From JABDQZ01 sp050049775 (lineage in GTDB: Bacteria; Pseudomonadota; Gammaproteobacteria; Chromatiales; Chromatiaceae), in the NCBI GenBank assembly GCA_050049775.1, contig JASFVP010000008.1, positions 1-64,000 of the forward strand: a stretch of 64,000 nucleotides of DNA. Reading direction: 5' to 3'. Positions 8,960 to 17,874 of this stretch are shown here, one piece after another. The position numbers and the translations under genes are program-made. Each line of letters begins with the position of its first letter. Positions within the stretch are counted from its first letter, which is position 1. The notes below the pieces were generated by a model. That model made no database searches and was not told where the DNA came from. It saw only the letters and a list, made by a program, of their open reading frames with translations.

Positions 8960-10282
8960 TTGATCATTGAAACCCCAAGACAGCATTACCCGGTTGTCAT
9001 TGTCGGTGGCGGACCAGCCGGAATCAGTGTTGCCACAAGGCTCGCTGAACTAGGTCAGCATGACATCCTGCTGCTCGAATCCGGCCGCGTCGAATATGAC
9101 CAGAAACAAAACGCACTTGGCAAAATCGAGGCAGAGGGCGATCTCACTTCCGAGTATTTTCAACAACACAACCTGCGTCTGTTCGGCGGTGCTACGGCTG
9201 TCTGGGGTGGCTTTTGTGCAACTTTGGAACAACGCGCTTTTCAGACCGGGCAATGGCCGATTGCTTACGATGAACTGGCGCGTTTTTATCCGCATGCTGC
9301 CCGCATTCTTGAATTGCCCGACAGCGCCTGGCAACGACCAGTCATTCCGATCGACGGTACGGATGAACTTGTTTACCGACCTTTTTACCTGAGTCCACCG
9401 GTACGTTTTGGCAAAAAATTCCTGCCGATAATCCGCAATAACAAACAGATATCACTGCTGCCTGGCCACACTCTGACCAAAATCAGGCACAGCAATGGCA
9501 GGGCCGAATCATTGCTGGTGAACGATGCGGACGGCCGGAGCCGCGAGATACGTGCAGATCAGATCGTCATCGCTGCCGGCGGCATCCAGAATGCCCGACT
9601 GTTACAACTGTCGGGACTCGAAAGCCCGGCCACCGGTCGATACCTCATGGAGCATCCTCATCTATACGCCTATGGCAAAATCATGCTGGCCAAGCCAGTC
9701 ATCGATGCCAGCAGAAAAAGCAGCGGAAGGCGTGTCGATGCACTGCAGCTGAGCGATGTATTGTGTGAAAATCTCGGTTTGCTGTCCTTCAGCGTCGGTC
9801 TCAACGATGGCCGTGATGAGCATGGACTGCCAGACAGTGACGGCGGCATGTTACAGCTTGGTGTCACCATCCGCGCCGAAATGTCACCACTCGCCAGCAA
9901 TCGTGTTTCACTGGCTCAACGGCATGATCATTTTGACCAGCCAGAGACAAAAATCAATTTTCACTTTGATTACGACGCTATACTAAAAAAATCATGGCAA
10001 CAATTCGGAGAAAGCCTGTTGCGCAACGGTCTCGGCCGAATTAGCAGTTATCACACCGATTATGACATCACCGGCGGTGGCCACATGATCGGCACAACCC
10101 GCATGGGACTGTCATCAGCAGACAGCGTCGTTGATAGCGATTGCCGTCTGCATCAGCTCGATAATCTTTATTTGGCCGGTTCATCGGTTTTCCCAGCCGG
10201 CGCCGCCGCCAACCCGACATTCTCCATTGTCGCATTGGCATTACGCCTTGCCGAGCATCTTTCCGGGCGACTGACAGCATGA
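8960..10282 (+). CDS. GMC-family FAD-dependent oxidoreductase
   Basis: 440 residues from a TTG at 8960, five bases after the previous stop. The N-terminus has the FAD-binding Rossmann motif VVIVGGGPAGIS and an acidic strand end (LLLESG). LFGGATAVWGG is the GMC substrate-domain signature. The C-terminal GMC block includes HMIGTTRMG, the NLYLAGSSVFP segment and the AANPT ending. GMC enzymes oxidise alcohols to aldehydes or ketones. The next gene overlaps by 4 bases and encodes a small subunit with a twin-arginine leader, so the pair is probably exported as a complex or held at the outer face of the inner membrane. The substrate is unknown; an alcohol precursor of the acyl group handled by the island is possible. 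Confidence 0.9.
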   Translation: MIIETPRQHYPVVIVGGGPAGISVATRLAELGQHDILLLESGRVEYDQKQNALGKIEAEGDLTSEYFQQHNLRLFGGATAVWGGFCATLEQRAFQTGQWPIAYDELARFYPHAARILELPDSAWQRPVIPIDGTDELVYRPFYLSPPVRFGKKFLPIIRNNKQISLLPGHTLTKIRHSNGRAESLLVNDADGRSREIRADQIVIAAGGIQNARLLQLSGLESPATGRYLMEHPHLYAYGKIMLAKPVIDASRKSSGRRVDALQLSDVLCENLGLLSFSVGLNDGRDEHGLPDSDGGMLQLGVTIRAEMSPLASNRVSLAQRHDHFDQPETKINFHFDYDAILKKSWQQFGESLLRNGLGRISSYHTDYDITGGGHMIGTTRMGLSSADSVVDSDCRLHQLDNLYLAGSSVFPAGAAANPTFSIVALALRLAEHLSGRLTA

Positions 10283-10944
10283 AACGCCGCCAGCTTCTGA
10301 TCGGCACAGCCTTGTTCGCAGTCGGCGCCGCGGTAAGCCCGCTGTTGAATCGACTGTTATACATAGACAGTTCTTTTCAGCCCGGTGATGCCGAAAAAAC
10401 CTTGCTGGGTTTTTACGAACCCGCCTTTGCAGACCTGCAGCAACTGTTTCCTGAAATATCAAGCTATACCGACGCATTACTCGCCTTGCAACAGCGCAAC
10501 TTGTTGGTTCGAGGCCTGCTTGATCTAGGCCAACTGGAACAGTTGGCCAAAACCGATCCGATCATGGATTTCAAGGGCTGGCAGCATTTGCAATCCGAGC
10601 TGTTAATCTACCTGGCGGCCTATCTACTGGTTAGCGAAGCACTGTGCGACGGCGAATGTGACAGTCCTCCGCAACTGCAGACTCACGACCACATGCAACT
10701 ACTGAGTGATATTGATTTTTACGGCCAGGACATCAAAGCCGTGAAAATCGAGCAGGCTGATGACAGACAGGCTGCAACTCAATGCGCAGAACTTTGCCAA
10801 CAGGAAAAAGACTGTGAATTTTTCACGCTGGCCACGCATTCTCATCCAGTGGTTGCCAAACAGCACAACTGCTGGCTGAAGGGCCCAGGAGTAGCTGTCA
10901 GGAAAAACCCTCACTACATTTCGGGAATCAAACAGCGTCGATGA
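10279..10944 (+). CDS. GMC dehydrogenase small subunit-like protein with Tat-like leader and C-terminal PAN/apple domain
   Basis: 221 residues overlapping the GMC gene by 4 bases (ATGA). The N-terminus MKRRQLLIG is followed by a hydrophobic stretch, as in twin-arginine signal peptides of gluconate/sorbitol dehydrogenase small subunits. Residues about 35-130 are helical and resemble that small-subunit family weakly. Residues about 158-215 carry a PAN/apple pattern: CAELC, then DCEFF, then CWLKGPG, ending HYISGIK. PAN domains bind carbohydrate or protein. A small subunit joined to a PAN module is unusual. The proposed role is to escort and anchor the GMC subunit and perhaps position it at a glycan. 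Family assignment is moderate; the PAN domain is well supported. Confidence 0.7.
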   Translation: MKRRQLLIGTALFAVGAAVSPLLNRLLYIDSSFQPGDAEKTLLGFYEPAFADLQQLFPEISSYTDALLALQQRNLLVRGLLDLGQLEQLAKTDPIMDFKGWQHLQSELLIYLAAYLLVSEALCDGECDSPPQLQTHDHMQLLSDIDFYGQDIKAVKIEQADDRQAATQCAELCQQEKDCEFFTLATHSHPVVAKQHNCWLKGPGVAVRKNPHYISGIKQRR

Positions 10945-11906
10945 CCATGAATAACATTTCGGCAGACATACTACGAGAGCTCGACATCGCCGTGCTCATC
11001 CCCTGTTACAACGAAGCTACTACCATCGAAAAGGTGATCAACGACTTTCGGGCAGCATTGCCCGATGCCGACATCTATGTCTACGACAACAATTCCAGTG
11101 ACGCCACGATGGATGTCGCTGCCAGGGCCGGCGCCATCGTGCGCAGTGAGCGTAACCAGGGTAAAGGTCATGTCGTGCGACGTATGTTTGCCGATATTGA
11201 TGCGGACCTCTATGTCATGACTGATGGTGATGCCACTTATGATGCCGGCAGCGTCAAACGTATGCTCAAGGAGTTGATCGACAATCACCTTGACATGGTT
11301 TGCGGCAAACGCGTCAGCAGTAACAACGAGGCCTACCGCACCGGCCATGCCTTTGGTAACCGTCTTTTGACAGGCATGGTCGCCCAGACATTCGGCAACA
11401 GCTTCCAGGACATGTTGACCGGATATCGCGCTTTTTCACGCCGTTTTGTCAAATCGTTCCCGATATTGTCCACCGGTTTCGAGATTGAAACCGAATTGAC
11501 GATCCACGCCTTGTCATTGAGCATGCCGGTGGCGGAAATCGATACCCCCTATCATGCCCGTCCTGAAGGCAGCGAGAGCAAGCTCAGCACGGTCCGCGAT
11601 GGCGCCCGCATCCTGGTCACCATTGTAGAAATGACCAAGGAAGAACGTCCGCTGTTTTTCTTTTCCATCATTTTTGCCGTACTTGCCGCGCTATCCCTGA
11701 TACTGGCGTATCCTGTATTCACTGAGTGGTTGCAAACCGGGCTGGTACCCCGTTTCCCGACAGCGATTCTGTCGGCAGCCATCATGCTCTTGGCGTTCAT
11801 CAGCATGGCGGTTGGCTTCATGCTGAGCTCAATCACCCGAGCCCGGCGCGAAGCCAAGCGGTTGCAATACCTGAGCCTGAACTGGTTGAAAAACGCTATC
11901 AGGTAA
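10941..11906 (+). CDS. GT2 glycosyltransferase, polyprenyl-phosphate sugar synthase type (GtrB/DPM-like)
   Basis: 321 residues, 4-base overlap with the preceding gene. The GT-A core starts AVLIPCYNEATTIEKVI; the metal/nucleotide motif is MTDGDATYD; GYRAFSRRF and the ETELTIHAL region match dolichol/undecaprenyl-phosphate glycosyltransferases. Two hydrophobic helices near residues 235-290 anchor the C-terminus. Such enzymes move a sugar from a nucleotide donor to polyprenyl phosphate on the cytoplasmic face of the membrane. The next gene encodes a GtrA flippase, the usual partner. The sugar is not predictable. Confidence 0.85.
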   Translation: MTMNNISADILRELDIAVLIPCYNEATTIEKVINDFRAALPDADIYVYDNNSSDATMDVAARAGAIVRSERNQGKGHVVRRMFADIDADLYVMTDGDATYDAGSVKRMLKELIDNHLDMVCGKRVSSNNEAYRTGHAFGNRLLTGMVAQTFGNSFQDMLTGYRAFSRRFVKSFPILSTGFEIETELTIHALSLSMPVAEIDTPYHARPEGSESKLSTVRDGARILVTIVEMTKEERPLFFFSIIFAVLAALSLILAYPVFTEWLQTGLVPRFPTAILSAAIMLLAFISMAVGFMLSSITRARREAKRLQYLSLNWLKNAIR

Positions 11907-11907
11907 C

Positions 11908-12303
11908 ATGACAAGACCGCACATTCGCTTCGGCAAATTTTTCATCGCTGGCGGCATTGGCTTTGTCGTGGATGGCGGCCTACTGGCCATACTGGTCTAT
12001 CTATTCAGTCTCGGGCCATTGCCGGCGCGCTGCCTGTCGTTTCCGACAGCACTGACTGTGACTTGGTGGATCAACCGCAACTTCGCCTTTCACGACAAAA
12101 AGTCCCTCAACAAGCTACATGAATGGAGCCGGTACGCCATAGCCAATGGCTTCGGCGCTCTCGTCAATTTCGGCATTTATGCCGGACTGATACAGTATGG
12201 CTACGGGTTACTGGCCTTGCCACTGGCGGCTTTTACTATTGCGTCGGCGATCGCAATGCTGATCAATTTCTCACTTAATAACAGCGCGGTTTTTCGCGGC
12301 TGA
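11908..12303 (+). CDS. GtrA-family polyprenyl-phosphate-sugar flippase
   Basis: 131 residues, four transmembrane helices, starting one base after the stop of the GT2 gene. The sequence has the GtrA pattern: FGKFFIAGGIGFVVDGGLL first helix, TWWINRNFAFHD loop, FGALVNFGIYAGL third helix, and a final helix ending MLINFSLNNSAVFRG. GtrA proteins are thought to flip polyprenyl-phosphate-linked glucose or similar sugars to the periplasm for a GT-C transferase. The upstream GT2 gene and the GT-C-like gene at 6792 complete such a trio. It is the last plus-strand gene of this operon and converges on the aldehyde dehydrogenase gene with a 21-base gap. Confidence 0.88.
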   Translation: MTRPHIRFGKFFIAGGIGFVVDGGLLAILVYLFSLGPLPARCLSFPTALTVTWWINRNFAFHDKKSLNKLHEWSRYAIANGFGALVNFGIYAGLIQYGYGLLALPLAAFTIASAIAMLINFSLNNSAVFRG

Positions 12304-12324
12304 TATGCAGACGACAAAACCGAC

Positions 12325-13824
12325 TCACCATGACTGCAACTGCAGCCAGGTTGTCTTGCTATGCATATAATCATCCAGGGCATATAGAGACTTATCCTTG
12401 CTGCCGTTACCGGACTGTTTGTAACCGCCGAATGGCGCTGTGATATCGCCGCCACCGTAGTTATTGATGTATACCGAGCCGACCCGCAAACGCCGGGCAA
12501 ACTGATGGGCTAGGCTGATATCATCCGTCCAGACGGCGGCAGCAAGGCCGTAGCGACTGTCATTCGCTTTCGCCAGCGCATCTTCAGCGTTTTCTGCCAG
12601 GATCACGCTTAGCACCGGACCAAAAATTTCCTCTTGAGCAATGTGCATGGCGTTGTCCACCCGGTCAAAAATGGTCGGTTGCAGATAAGCGCCGCCACGG
12701 ACCGGCTCGACGCGCTCTCCGCCGGTAAGCAGACGTGCACCCTGTTCCTGTGCGGCTTGCAGATTAGCTTCGATGCGTGACAGGTCATCATGGCTGACCA
12801 GGGCGCCCACATTTGTTTGCGGATTGAGAGGATCACCCGGCTGCCACTGCTGGGTTGCCTCGAGCAACAAGGGCATGAACTGTTCGTACAGTCTATTATC
12901 AATAATCAATCGCGATGGTGCACTGCACGTTTGTCCCTGATTGCTAAACATATGCTGCGCCAGCGTTCGCGCCGCCAGGGGTAGATCGCCGTAGCCCTGC
13001 AGCAGCACAAAAGCACTTTTGCCACCGGTTTCCAGCGCAACTCGTTTCATATTAGAGCGGCCGGCATATTGCTGCATCAGCTTGCCAACCTCTGTGGAAC
13101 CGGTGAAAAACACACCATCCACGTCATTGTGCAATGCCAGCGCCTTGCCGGTGATTTCGCCAGGACCGGGCAAAATATTGAGCACGCCGTCCGGAATACC
13201 AGCCTGCTGCGCCAAACCGCCTAACAACAAGGCGCTGTAACTGGCCTGCTCTGCCGGCTTGAGCACCACCGAATTGCCGGCTGCCAACGCTGGTGCCAGT
13301 TTCCAGGCAACATTCTCGACCGGGTAGTTCCAGGGTGAAATCGCTGCAACGACACCCAGTGGCTCACGCGTCACGAAACCCAGACTATCCGGTTGCATTG
13401 GCAGACTCTCGTCATACAGCTTGTCGATGGCTTCAGCAAACCACGCATAACAGCGCAACGCTAGCGGAATATCCGTGGCAAGGCAATTGTTGATCGCCTT
13501 GCCCATGCTCAGTGTGTCAAGCAATGCCAGTTGTTGCGCATGCTGCTGCAGCAGTTCCGCAAAATCCAGCAGGATCTGCTTGCGCTCAACCGGCGGCAGC
13601 CGATGCCAGCGGCCGTCCGCAAATGATTTGCGCGCCGCAGTGACAGCGGCATCCACATCCTGTTCGCCGCCACCGTGAATGACCGGCAGGCTTCTGCCAT
13701 CAACCGGGCTGTTGCGCACAATCCGCTGCCCTGGCGACAATTCCCGATACGCGCCATTGATGAAAGCGCGGACTTCCGGCTGGATTATTGCGGCCCGTTC
13801 CCACCAGTCAGCGGTTGTTGTCAT
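12325..13824 (-). CDS. aldehyde dehydrogenase (PuuC-like)
   Basis: 499 residues of the NAD(P)-dependent ALDH superfamily. Catalytic Cys300 lies in NQGQTCSAPS and general-base Glu265 in ALETGGKSA; the oxyanion Asn is in SPWNYP. The C-terminal APFGGYKQSGNG block and the overall sequence resemble E. coli PuuC (gamma-glutamyl-gamma-aminobutyraldehyde dehydrogenase), which also accepts other omega-substituted short aldehydes. The product would be a carboxylic acid. The start overlaps the stop of the ANL ligase gene by 4 bases, which suggests that the acid formed here is the substrate activated by that ligase. That link is inference; the actual aldehyde is unknown. Confidence 0.9.
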   Translation of the reverse strand: MTTTADWWERAAIIQPEVRAFINGAYRELSPGQRIVRNSPVDGRSLPVIHGGGEQDVDAAVTAARKSFADGRWHRLPPVERKQILLDFAELLQQHAQQLALLDTLSMGKAINNCLATDIPLALRCYAWFAEAIDKLYDESLPMQPDSLGFVTREPLGVVAAISPWNYPVENVAWKLAPALAAGNSVVLKPAEQASYSALLLGGLAQQAGIPDGVLNILPGPGEITGKALALHNDVDGVFFTGSTEVGKLMQQYAGRSNMKRVALETGGKSAFVLLQGYGDLPLAARTLAQHMFSNQGQTCSAPSRLIIDNRLYEQFMPLLLEATQQWQPGDPLNPQTNVGALVSHDDLSRIEANLQAAQEQGARLLTGGERVEPVRGGAYLQPTIFDRVDNAMHIAQEEIFGPVLSVILAENAEDALAKANDSRYGLAAAVWTDDISLAHQFARRLRVGSVYINNYGGGDITAPFGGYKQSGNGSKDKSLYALDDYMHSKTTWLQLQSW

Positions 13825-15272
13825 GTTATCTCCAGAACCATTTCCAGCTGGCGCACCAGCTCGGCTTTTTGCAGTTTCCCAATCGGCGTCCGCGGTAACT
13901 CTACCAGGGTTATGACACGATCCGGACGTTCATGCTCGGCAAGCTGGTCGCGCAGATACCGCATCAGCTGCTCCAGCTCAAACGACTGCTCCGTATCGGT
14001 GACAATACAGGCGACAATCTGCTCGCCCCAGAAATCATGCGGCTGGCCCAGCACAGCACAATCCAGAATCGCCGGAAAGCCACTGAGCACAATTTCGATA
14101 CGCTGCGGCGAAATATTGATGCCACCCCGAATGATAATATCCTTTTTACGCCCGGCGATGTGGATATCGCGACCAGCAAGGTCTGCGAGATCACCGGTAT
14201 CCATAAAACCGGCCGCATCAAACGGCCTGTTCAAGCTACCGCGGTCGAGGTAACCCAGCATCATGAACGGCGATTTGAGCCAGAGTTCGCCGGGCGAACG
14301 CGCGTCGGGCTGGTGGCGAATTTCCACCTCCAGCTCATCGGCAAGTCGACTCCAGTCACGTAACTGCCTGGCATCGTGTTCCGACTGAAAGCTGAGCGGG
14401 CCACAGATTTCGGTCATGCCATAACAATTCTGTAATGGCTTTTGGAAGTGTTGCAAAAAAGCCCGTGCCAGGTCATGGCGAATCGGCGCTGAAGTGCACT
14501 GCACCTGAGTAATGCTACCGGCAATTTGGGCGAGCGTCTGCGAATCCCGGGTAAAGCGTAATAATGCCTTGGCAATGGTCGGCGTCAGGCTCAGTACATT
14601 CACACCGTGTTGCAATGGCCTTTCCCAGAAATCGACTGCGGACAAAGGCGAAAACATGGGACCTTCAACAATGCAACCAGCTGCCACCAGCGGAGCGAAA
14701 AACGCATTGAGAATGCCGGCCATATAGGCCATGGGCAAGACATGGTACAAACGGGTCCGTGATGACATACCGGTGAGCCGGGCAAAGGATTGTGCACTGC
14801 CGATGATATTGCGCAAACTGTGCAGCATTGCCTTGGGTAGGCCGGTCGAACCGGAGGTGAATAAAATCAGGAAAGGGCTATCAACGTCACCCTGTAGTTC
14901 ATAAGATGGTTCAAGCTGCTTACTGGCAGACAGCGAAAGTGGCCCTATTTCTGTCACCACTAGATCGGCGCCTGCCAACGCGATCAAGGCATCGGTCATG
15001 TCATCCGTGTAACTGGCAATGATCGGACAGGCAACAAAACCACCAATAGCACAGGCCAGATAGCAACACGGCAAGGCGGCACTGTTGGGCAACACAAAAG
15101 CGATCACCTGCCCCGGCTTAATACCACGCTCGCCCCATTGCTCCGCCAGCAGTTGAGCGTTTGCCCAGAACTCCGCATAGCTAAATTGCCGGTCATCGCT
15201 GTCAATCAACAGAATCCGCCCGGCATTTTCTAGAAACAGAGTGGATAACCCGCCAACGGCGCCTGAACTCAT
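13821..15272 (-). CDS. AMP-forming acyl-CoA/acyl-ACP ligase (ANL superfamily)
   Basis: 483 residues from the ATG at 15272; an upstream in-frame GTG at 15335 would overlap the ACP gene and adds sequence unlike the family. The adenylation motifs are intact: P-loop TSGSTGLPK (139-147), NCYGMTE aromatic/ATP motif, DTGDLA, and catalytic Lys466 in PIGKLQK. It activates a carboxylic acid as the acyl-AMP and transfers it to a thiol. The next gene upstream in the operon encodes a free-standing acyl carrier protein, so acyl-ACP formation is the likely outcome. The 4-base overlap with the aldehyde dehydrogenase supports a shared pathway. The side-chain specificity cannot be read. Confidence 0.88.
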   Translation of the reverse strand: MSSGAVGGLSTLFLENAGRILLIDSDDRQFSYAEFWANAQLLAEQWGERGIKPGQVIAFVLPNSAALPCCYLACAIGGFVACPIIASYTDDMTDALIALAGADLVVTEIGPLSLSASKQLEPSYELQGDVDSPFLILFTSGSTGLPKAMLHSLRNIIGSAQSFARLTGMSSRTRLYHVLPMAYMAGILNAFFAPLVAAGCIVEGPMFSPLSAVDFWERPLQHGVNVLSLTPTIAKALLRFTRDSQTLAQIAGSITQVQCTSAPIRHDLARAFLQHFQKPLQNCYGMTEICGPLSFQSEHDARQLRDWSRLADELEVEIRHQPDARSPGELWLKSPFMMLGYLDRGSLNRPFDAAGFMDTGDLADLAGRDIHIAGRKKDIIIRGGINISPQRIEIVLSGFPAILDCAVLGQPHDFWGEQIVACIVTDTEQSFELEQLMRYLRDQLAEHERPDRVITLVELPRTPIGKLQKAELVRQLEMVLEIT

Positions 15273-15306
15273 AACAGGTATAGTAAGTAAGACAGAAACC
15301 CAGACA

Positions 15307-15573
15307 TCATCCAGTGTTTTCCGTCTGACCAGCACCTTCTTGCTTGTCGAGAACTAATGCGCATAATCCATTGATGGTACGAAATTGCGGCTGCTTGAAG
15401 TCCTGATCGGAAAACCGGATGGCAAATTTTTCTTCTAAGGCATCAATCAATTCAATGATGCCAAAAGAATCAATGAGGCGCTTTTCATAGTAGTCCACAG
15501 CACTGTCAATTTGAGCACCCGGATTGCGATGCATAAACCAGTTTACAATCCAGTCATTGATTTGATATGTCAT
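15307..15573 (-). CDS. acyl carrier protein-like protein
   Basis: 88 residues from the ATG at 15573; a TTG eight codons upstream is possible. The four-helix carrier pattern is visible, with the phosphopantetheine site at Ser36 in LIDSFGIIELI and the acidic second helix DALEEKF. The family normally has DSL or DSV at this site; Phe after the serine is less usual. It lies between the radical SAM gene (33 bases from the ATG) and the ANL ligase gene (34 bases). The apparent role is to carry the acyl group made by the ligase to an acyltransferase, perhaps the hexapeptide protein at the head of this operon. Confidence 0.82.
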   Translation of the reverse strand: MTYQINDWIVNWFMHRNPGAQIDSAVDYYEKRLIDSFGIIELIDALEEKFAIRFSDQDFKQPQFRTINGLCALVLDKQEGAGQTENTG

Positions 15574-15606
15574 ATGCTTGAATCTGCTACGTTGCAAATG
15601 AATCGG

Positions 15607-16788
15607 TCAGATGAAATTGTCATAGTCATCGATCACTTCATCGCTAAATTTCCCCACAATCATGTCTTCCAGCATCAGATTCGAGTCATGTCGGATACAA
15701 TGCATTTTGCAATCAACCGAAGGGTTGAGTCTGCCCATAACGGCTGCGCGCTGCTGGCCATGCCACATTTCCTTGAAAGACCGCTTTCTGACATCGCCGA
15801 TATTTTTATCGTCACGACCACGAAAATACGGGCAGACATAGGTGCCGGATGGCGTCACCAGCGTGCGCAACTGGGAAACGGCACAGCGTGTGTAGTCCTT
15901 GGGTTCGAGATTGCCTTCGCAGTCGATAATGTGATGCAGCTTGGTCGCCTGCAGCACCCTGAAATGTTCATCCTGCAAGGCCATGGCGCGCTCACTTTGC
16001 TCGCGTGCGATTTCCATGAGGTTGCGGTTTTGCACAATCGAATAGTGGTTGATGTCGTACATCGGCTTGATTTCGTAATAATCACAACCGATGTCCTTGG
16101 CGATTTCAGCACCACGGTAAATCTCGGTAACATTCGAAAAGGTTTCCTGATTGATGGAAACGCAATCGCCCTGACTGTCAAACCGACCCTCGGAATAAAT
16201 CATGAAAGAGTAACCTAGCGTGCCTTTTTTGACCTCGGCTAGCTTTCTCATGTTCTCGATAGCCTTATCAAACATTGGTTTCCCCGAGACACTCGGCCTA
16301 ATACGATGAAAGGTTTCAGATGTCGCCGCATCCATAGACACACGCACCCAGTCGCAATGCTCGGCAATGCTGTCGAGATAACGGTGCATAAGCAGGCCGT
16401 TAGTCGTCAAACCGATGGATACGCCATGCTCACCAAGGTAGTCGATGACCCAGCCGATTTCTGGATGCGCCAGCGGTTCACCGCCACCGATCAGAACAAC
16501 CGCGCGCACGCCTGCGTCCACCATTTCCCGGGTCAAATCACGTATACGGTCACGGGAAAAAAAGCCCTGATTTAGCAGGTCACGGCTAATGCAGTCAGGG
16601 CATGCCAGGTTACAGGCAGTCGTTGGGTCAAACTCGACCACCAGCGGCGCATCAGAGCCCTTTTCCCAGTCAATAGCATCGACGTGGTGACGAATGGAAC
16701 GTTGCAATAACTTGGTTTTCAGATTGAGCTGGCTTTTGTCCGATGGCGGGGTCGGAGTTTTACCTTGTTTCAGTGCCTGGGACGACAT
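15607..16788 (-). CDS. radical SAM protein with C-terminal cysteine-rich (SPASM/twitch-like) region
   Basis: 393 residues. The 4Fe-4S radical SAM motif is CNLACPDC (Cys-x3-Cys-x2-Cys), followed by the GGEP strand (LIGGGEPLAHPE). The C-terminus has further cysteines (RCAVSQ, YVCPYF, DCKMHC) as in SPASM/twitch auxiliary-cluster regions. The start has a good ribosome site (GAGAGGAAA) a few bases upstream. These enzymes perform radical chemistry on peptides, sugars or carrier-bound substrates; the target here is unknown. Its position between a GT2 gene and an ACP gene suggests a modification step in the glycan or acyl pathway. Homology to named maturases is not evident. Confidence 0.85.
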   Translation of the reverse strand: MSSQALKQGKTPTPPSDKSQLNLKTKLLQRSIRHHVDAIDWEKGSDAPLVVEFDPTTACNLACPDCISRDLLNQGFFSRDRIRDLTREMVDAGVRAVVLIGGGEPLAHPEIGWVIDYLGEHGVSIGLTTNGLLMHRYLDSIAEHCDWVRVSMDAATSETFHRIRPSVSGKPMFDKAIENMRKLAEVKKGTLGYSFMIYSEGRFDSQGDCVSINQETFSNVTEIYRGAEIAKDIGCDYYEIKPMYDINHYSIVQNRNLMEIAREQSERAMALQDEHFRVLQATKLHHIIDCEGNLEPKDYTRCAVSQLRTLVTPSGTYVCPYFRGRDDKNIGDVRKRSFKEMWHGQQRAAVMGRLNPSVDCKMHCIRHDSNLMLEDMIVGKFSDEVIDDYDNFI

Positions 16789-16892
16789 ACATGTTTCCTC
16801 TCAAACGCGTCTCTATCAAATACTTTTATAGCAGCGCAGAATATGATTAAAAGAGACCAATCTCTCATTCCGATACCTCAAAAACTGCGGTT
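16789..16892 (-). promoter_or_regulatory. leader of the radical SAM-ACP-ligase-ALDH genes
   Basis: 104 bases between the GT2 stop and the radical SAM start. On the minus strand, AGAGATTGGTCTCT followed by TTTT forms a short hairpin with a U-run, which may partly terminate upstream transcription. A TATAAAAG stretch nearer the radical SAM gene could be a -10 box. Both are weak signals. Confidence 0.35.
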
Positions 16893-17840
16893 TTATGCAT
16901 TTTCATCACTCCGGTAAACCTGTTTAACGACGGTATACGGCCGGTCTTTAACTTCCTCGAGCACTTTTTTCAGATAAATGCCCACAGTACCAATTGACAA
17001 CATCAACAAACCGCCGACAGCCCAGATGGATGCAATCAGACTGGTCCAGCCCGGCGTGATTGAAACCAACAGCCATTTCAAAACGACATAAACCAGAATG
17101 GCCAATGCACCCAACGACACCAGCATGCCGATCCAGAAAATTATCGCCAGCGGCAACGTGGAAAACGAGGTAATGGCATTCACAAGCAGAACCAGCTTGC
17201 GTCGCAAGGTATAGGTTGTATCTGAATGGCTTTGCTTCTCCACCGCCAAAGGCAGCTGGGCAAAACCGACAACCTCATATATTCCACCGAGAAACAATTG
17301 CTTGTCGCGGTGACGCAGAAGCGCGTCAACATACCTGCGGCTCATGATACGCATAGTGATATGATTCTCCGGCATCTGGACATCGGAAAATAGGTTGAAC
17401 AGTTTGTAAAACAAGGCACCGGAAAAGCGCTCAAAAACACCGCCCTTGCGCTGCTTCTGCACACCATAAATCACATCCACTTCCGGATTTTCGCTCAACT
17501 TGCCGTAGAAATCCGGCATCCACTCGGGCTGCTCTTCCAGATCGATCTCAATTAAAAACACATAATCACCACGTGCATGCTGCAACCCGGTCATCATCGC
17601 CTTATGCTGGCCAAAATTTCTGGACAGATCCACGACCACAACCCGCTCGTCCTTTCGGTGCAACTGTATGGCTTCGGCCAAGGCATTGTCCGGGGAACAA
17701 TCATTTACAAGGATAATTTCGTAGCGTGAACTGATTTCACCCAAAGACTGGCTGACTCTGTGGTGGAATTCGGCGACGTAGGGAGCCGAGTTGTAGAGAG
17801 AGGTTACAACGCTGATCAGCGGGGCATTATTGTCGTTCAT
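16893..17840 (-). CDS. GT2 glycosyltransferase, ArnC/DPM-like polyprenyl-phosphate sugar transferase
   Basis: 315 residues. The GT-A domain begins ISVVTSLYNSAPYVAEF and continues with VNDCSPD, DLSRNFGQHKAMMTG and EIDLEEQPE, the signature series of ArnC and related undecaprenyl-phosphate glycosyltransferases. Two transmembrane helices at about 225-300 end the protein. The enzyme should load a sugar from a nucleotide donor onto undecaprenyl phosphate at the inner membrane. It lies 34 bases after the hexapeptide acyltransferase gene, same operon. With the ArnE-like protein at 20454 and the GT-C-like protein at 21076 it could form a second, Arn-type trio. The sugar may be the amino sugar made through the WecE-like enzyme (inference). 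Confidence 0.88.
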   Translation of the reverse strand: MNDNNAPLISVVTSLYNSAPYVAEFHHRVSQSLGEISSRYEIILVNDCSPDNALAEAIQLHRKDERVVVVDLSRNFGQHKAMMTGLQHARGDYVFLIEIDLEEQPEWMPDFYGKLSENPEVDVIYGVQKQRKGGVFERFSGALFYKLFNLFSDVQMPENHITMRIMSRRYVDALLRHRDKQLFLGGIYEVVGFAQLPLAVEKQSHSDTTYTLRRKLVLLVNAITSFSTLPLAIIFWIGMLVSLGALAILVYVVLKWLLVSITPGWTSLIASIWAVGGLLMLSIGTVGIYLKKVLEEVKDRPYTVVKQVYRSDENA

Positions 17841-17874
17841 TGAGTCACTGCTTCAGAATCTGTCTGGGGCAATC

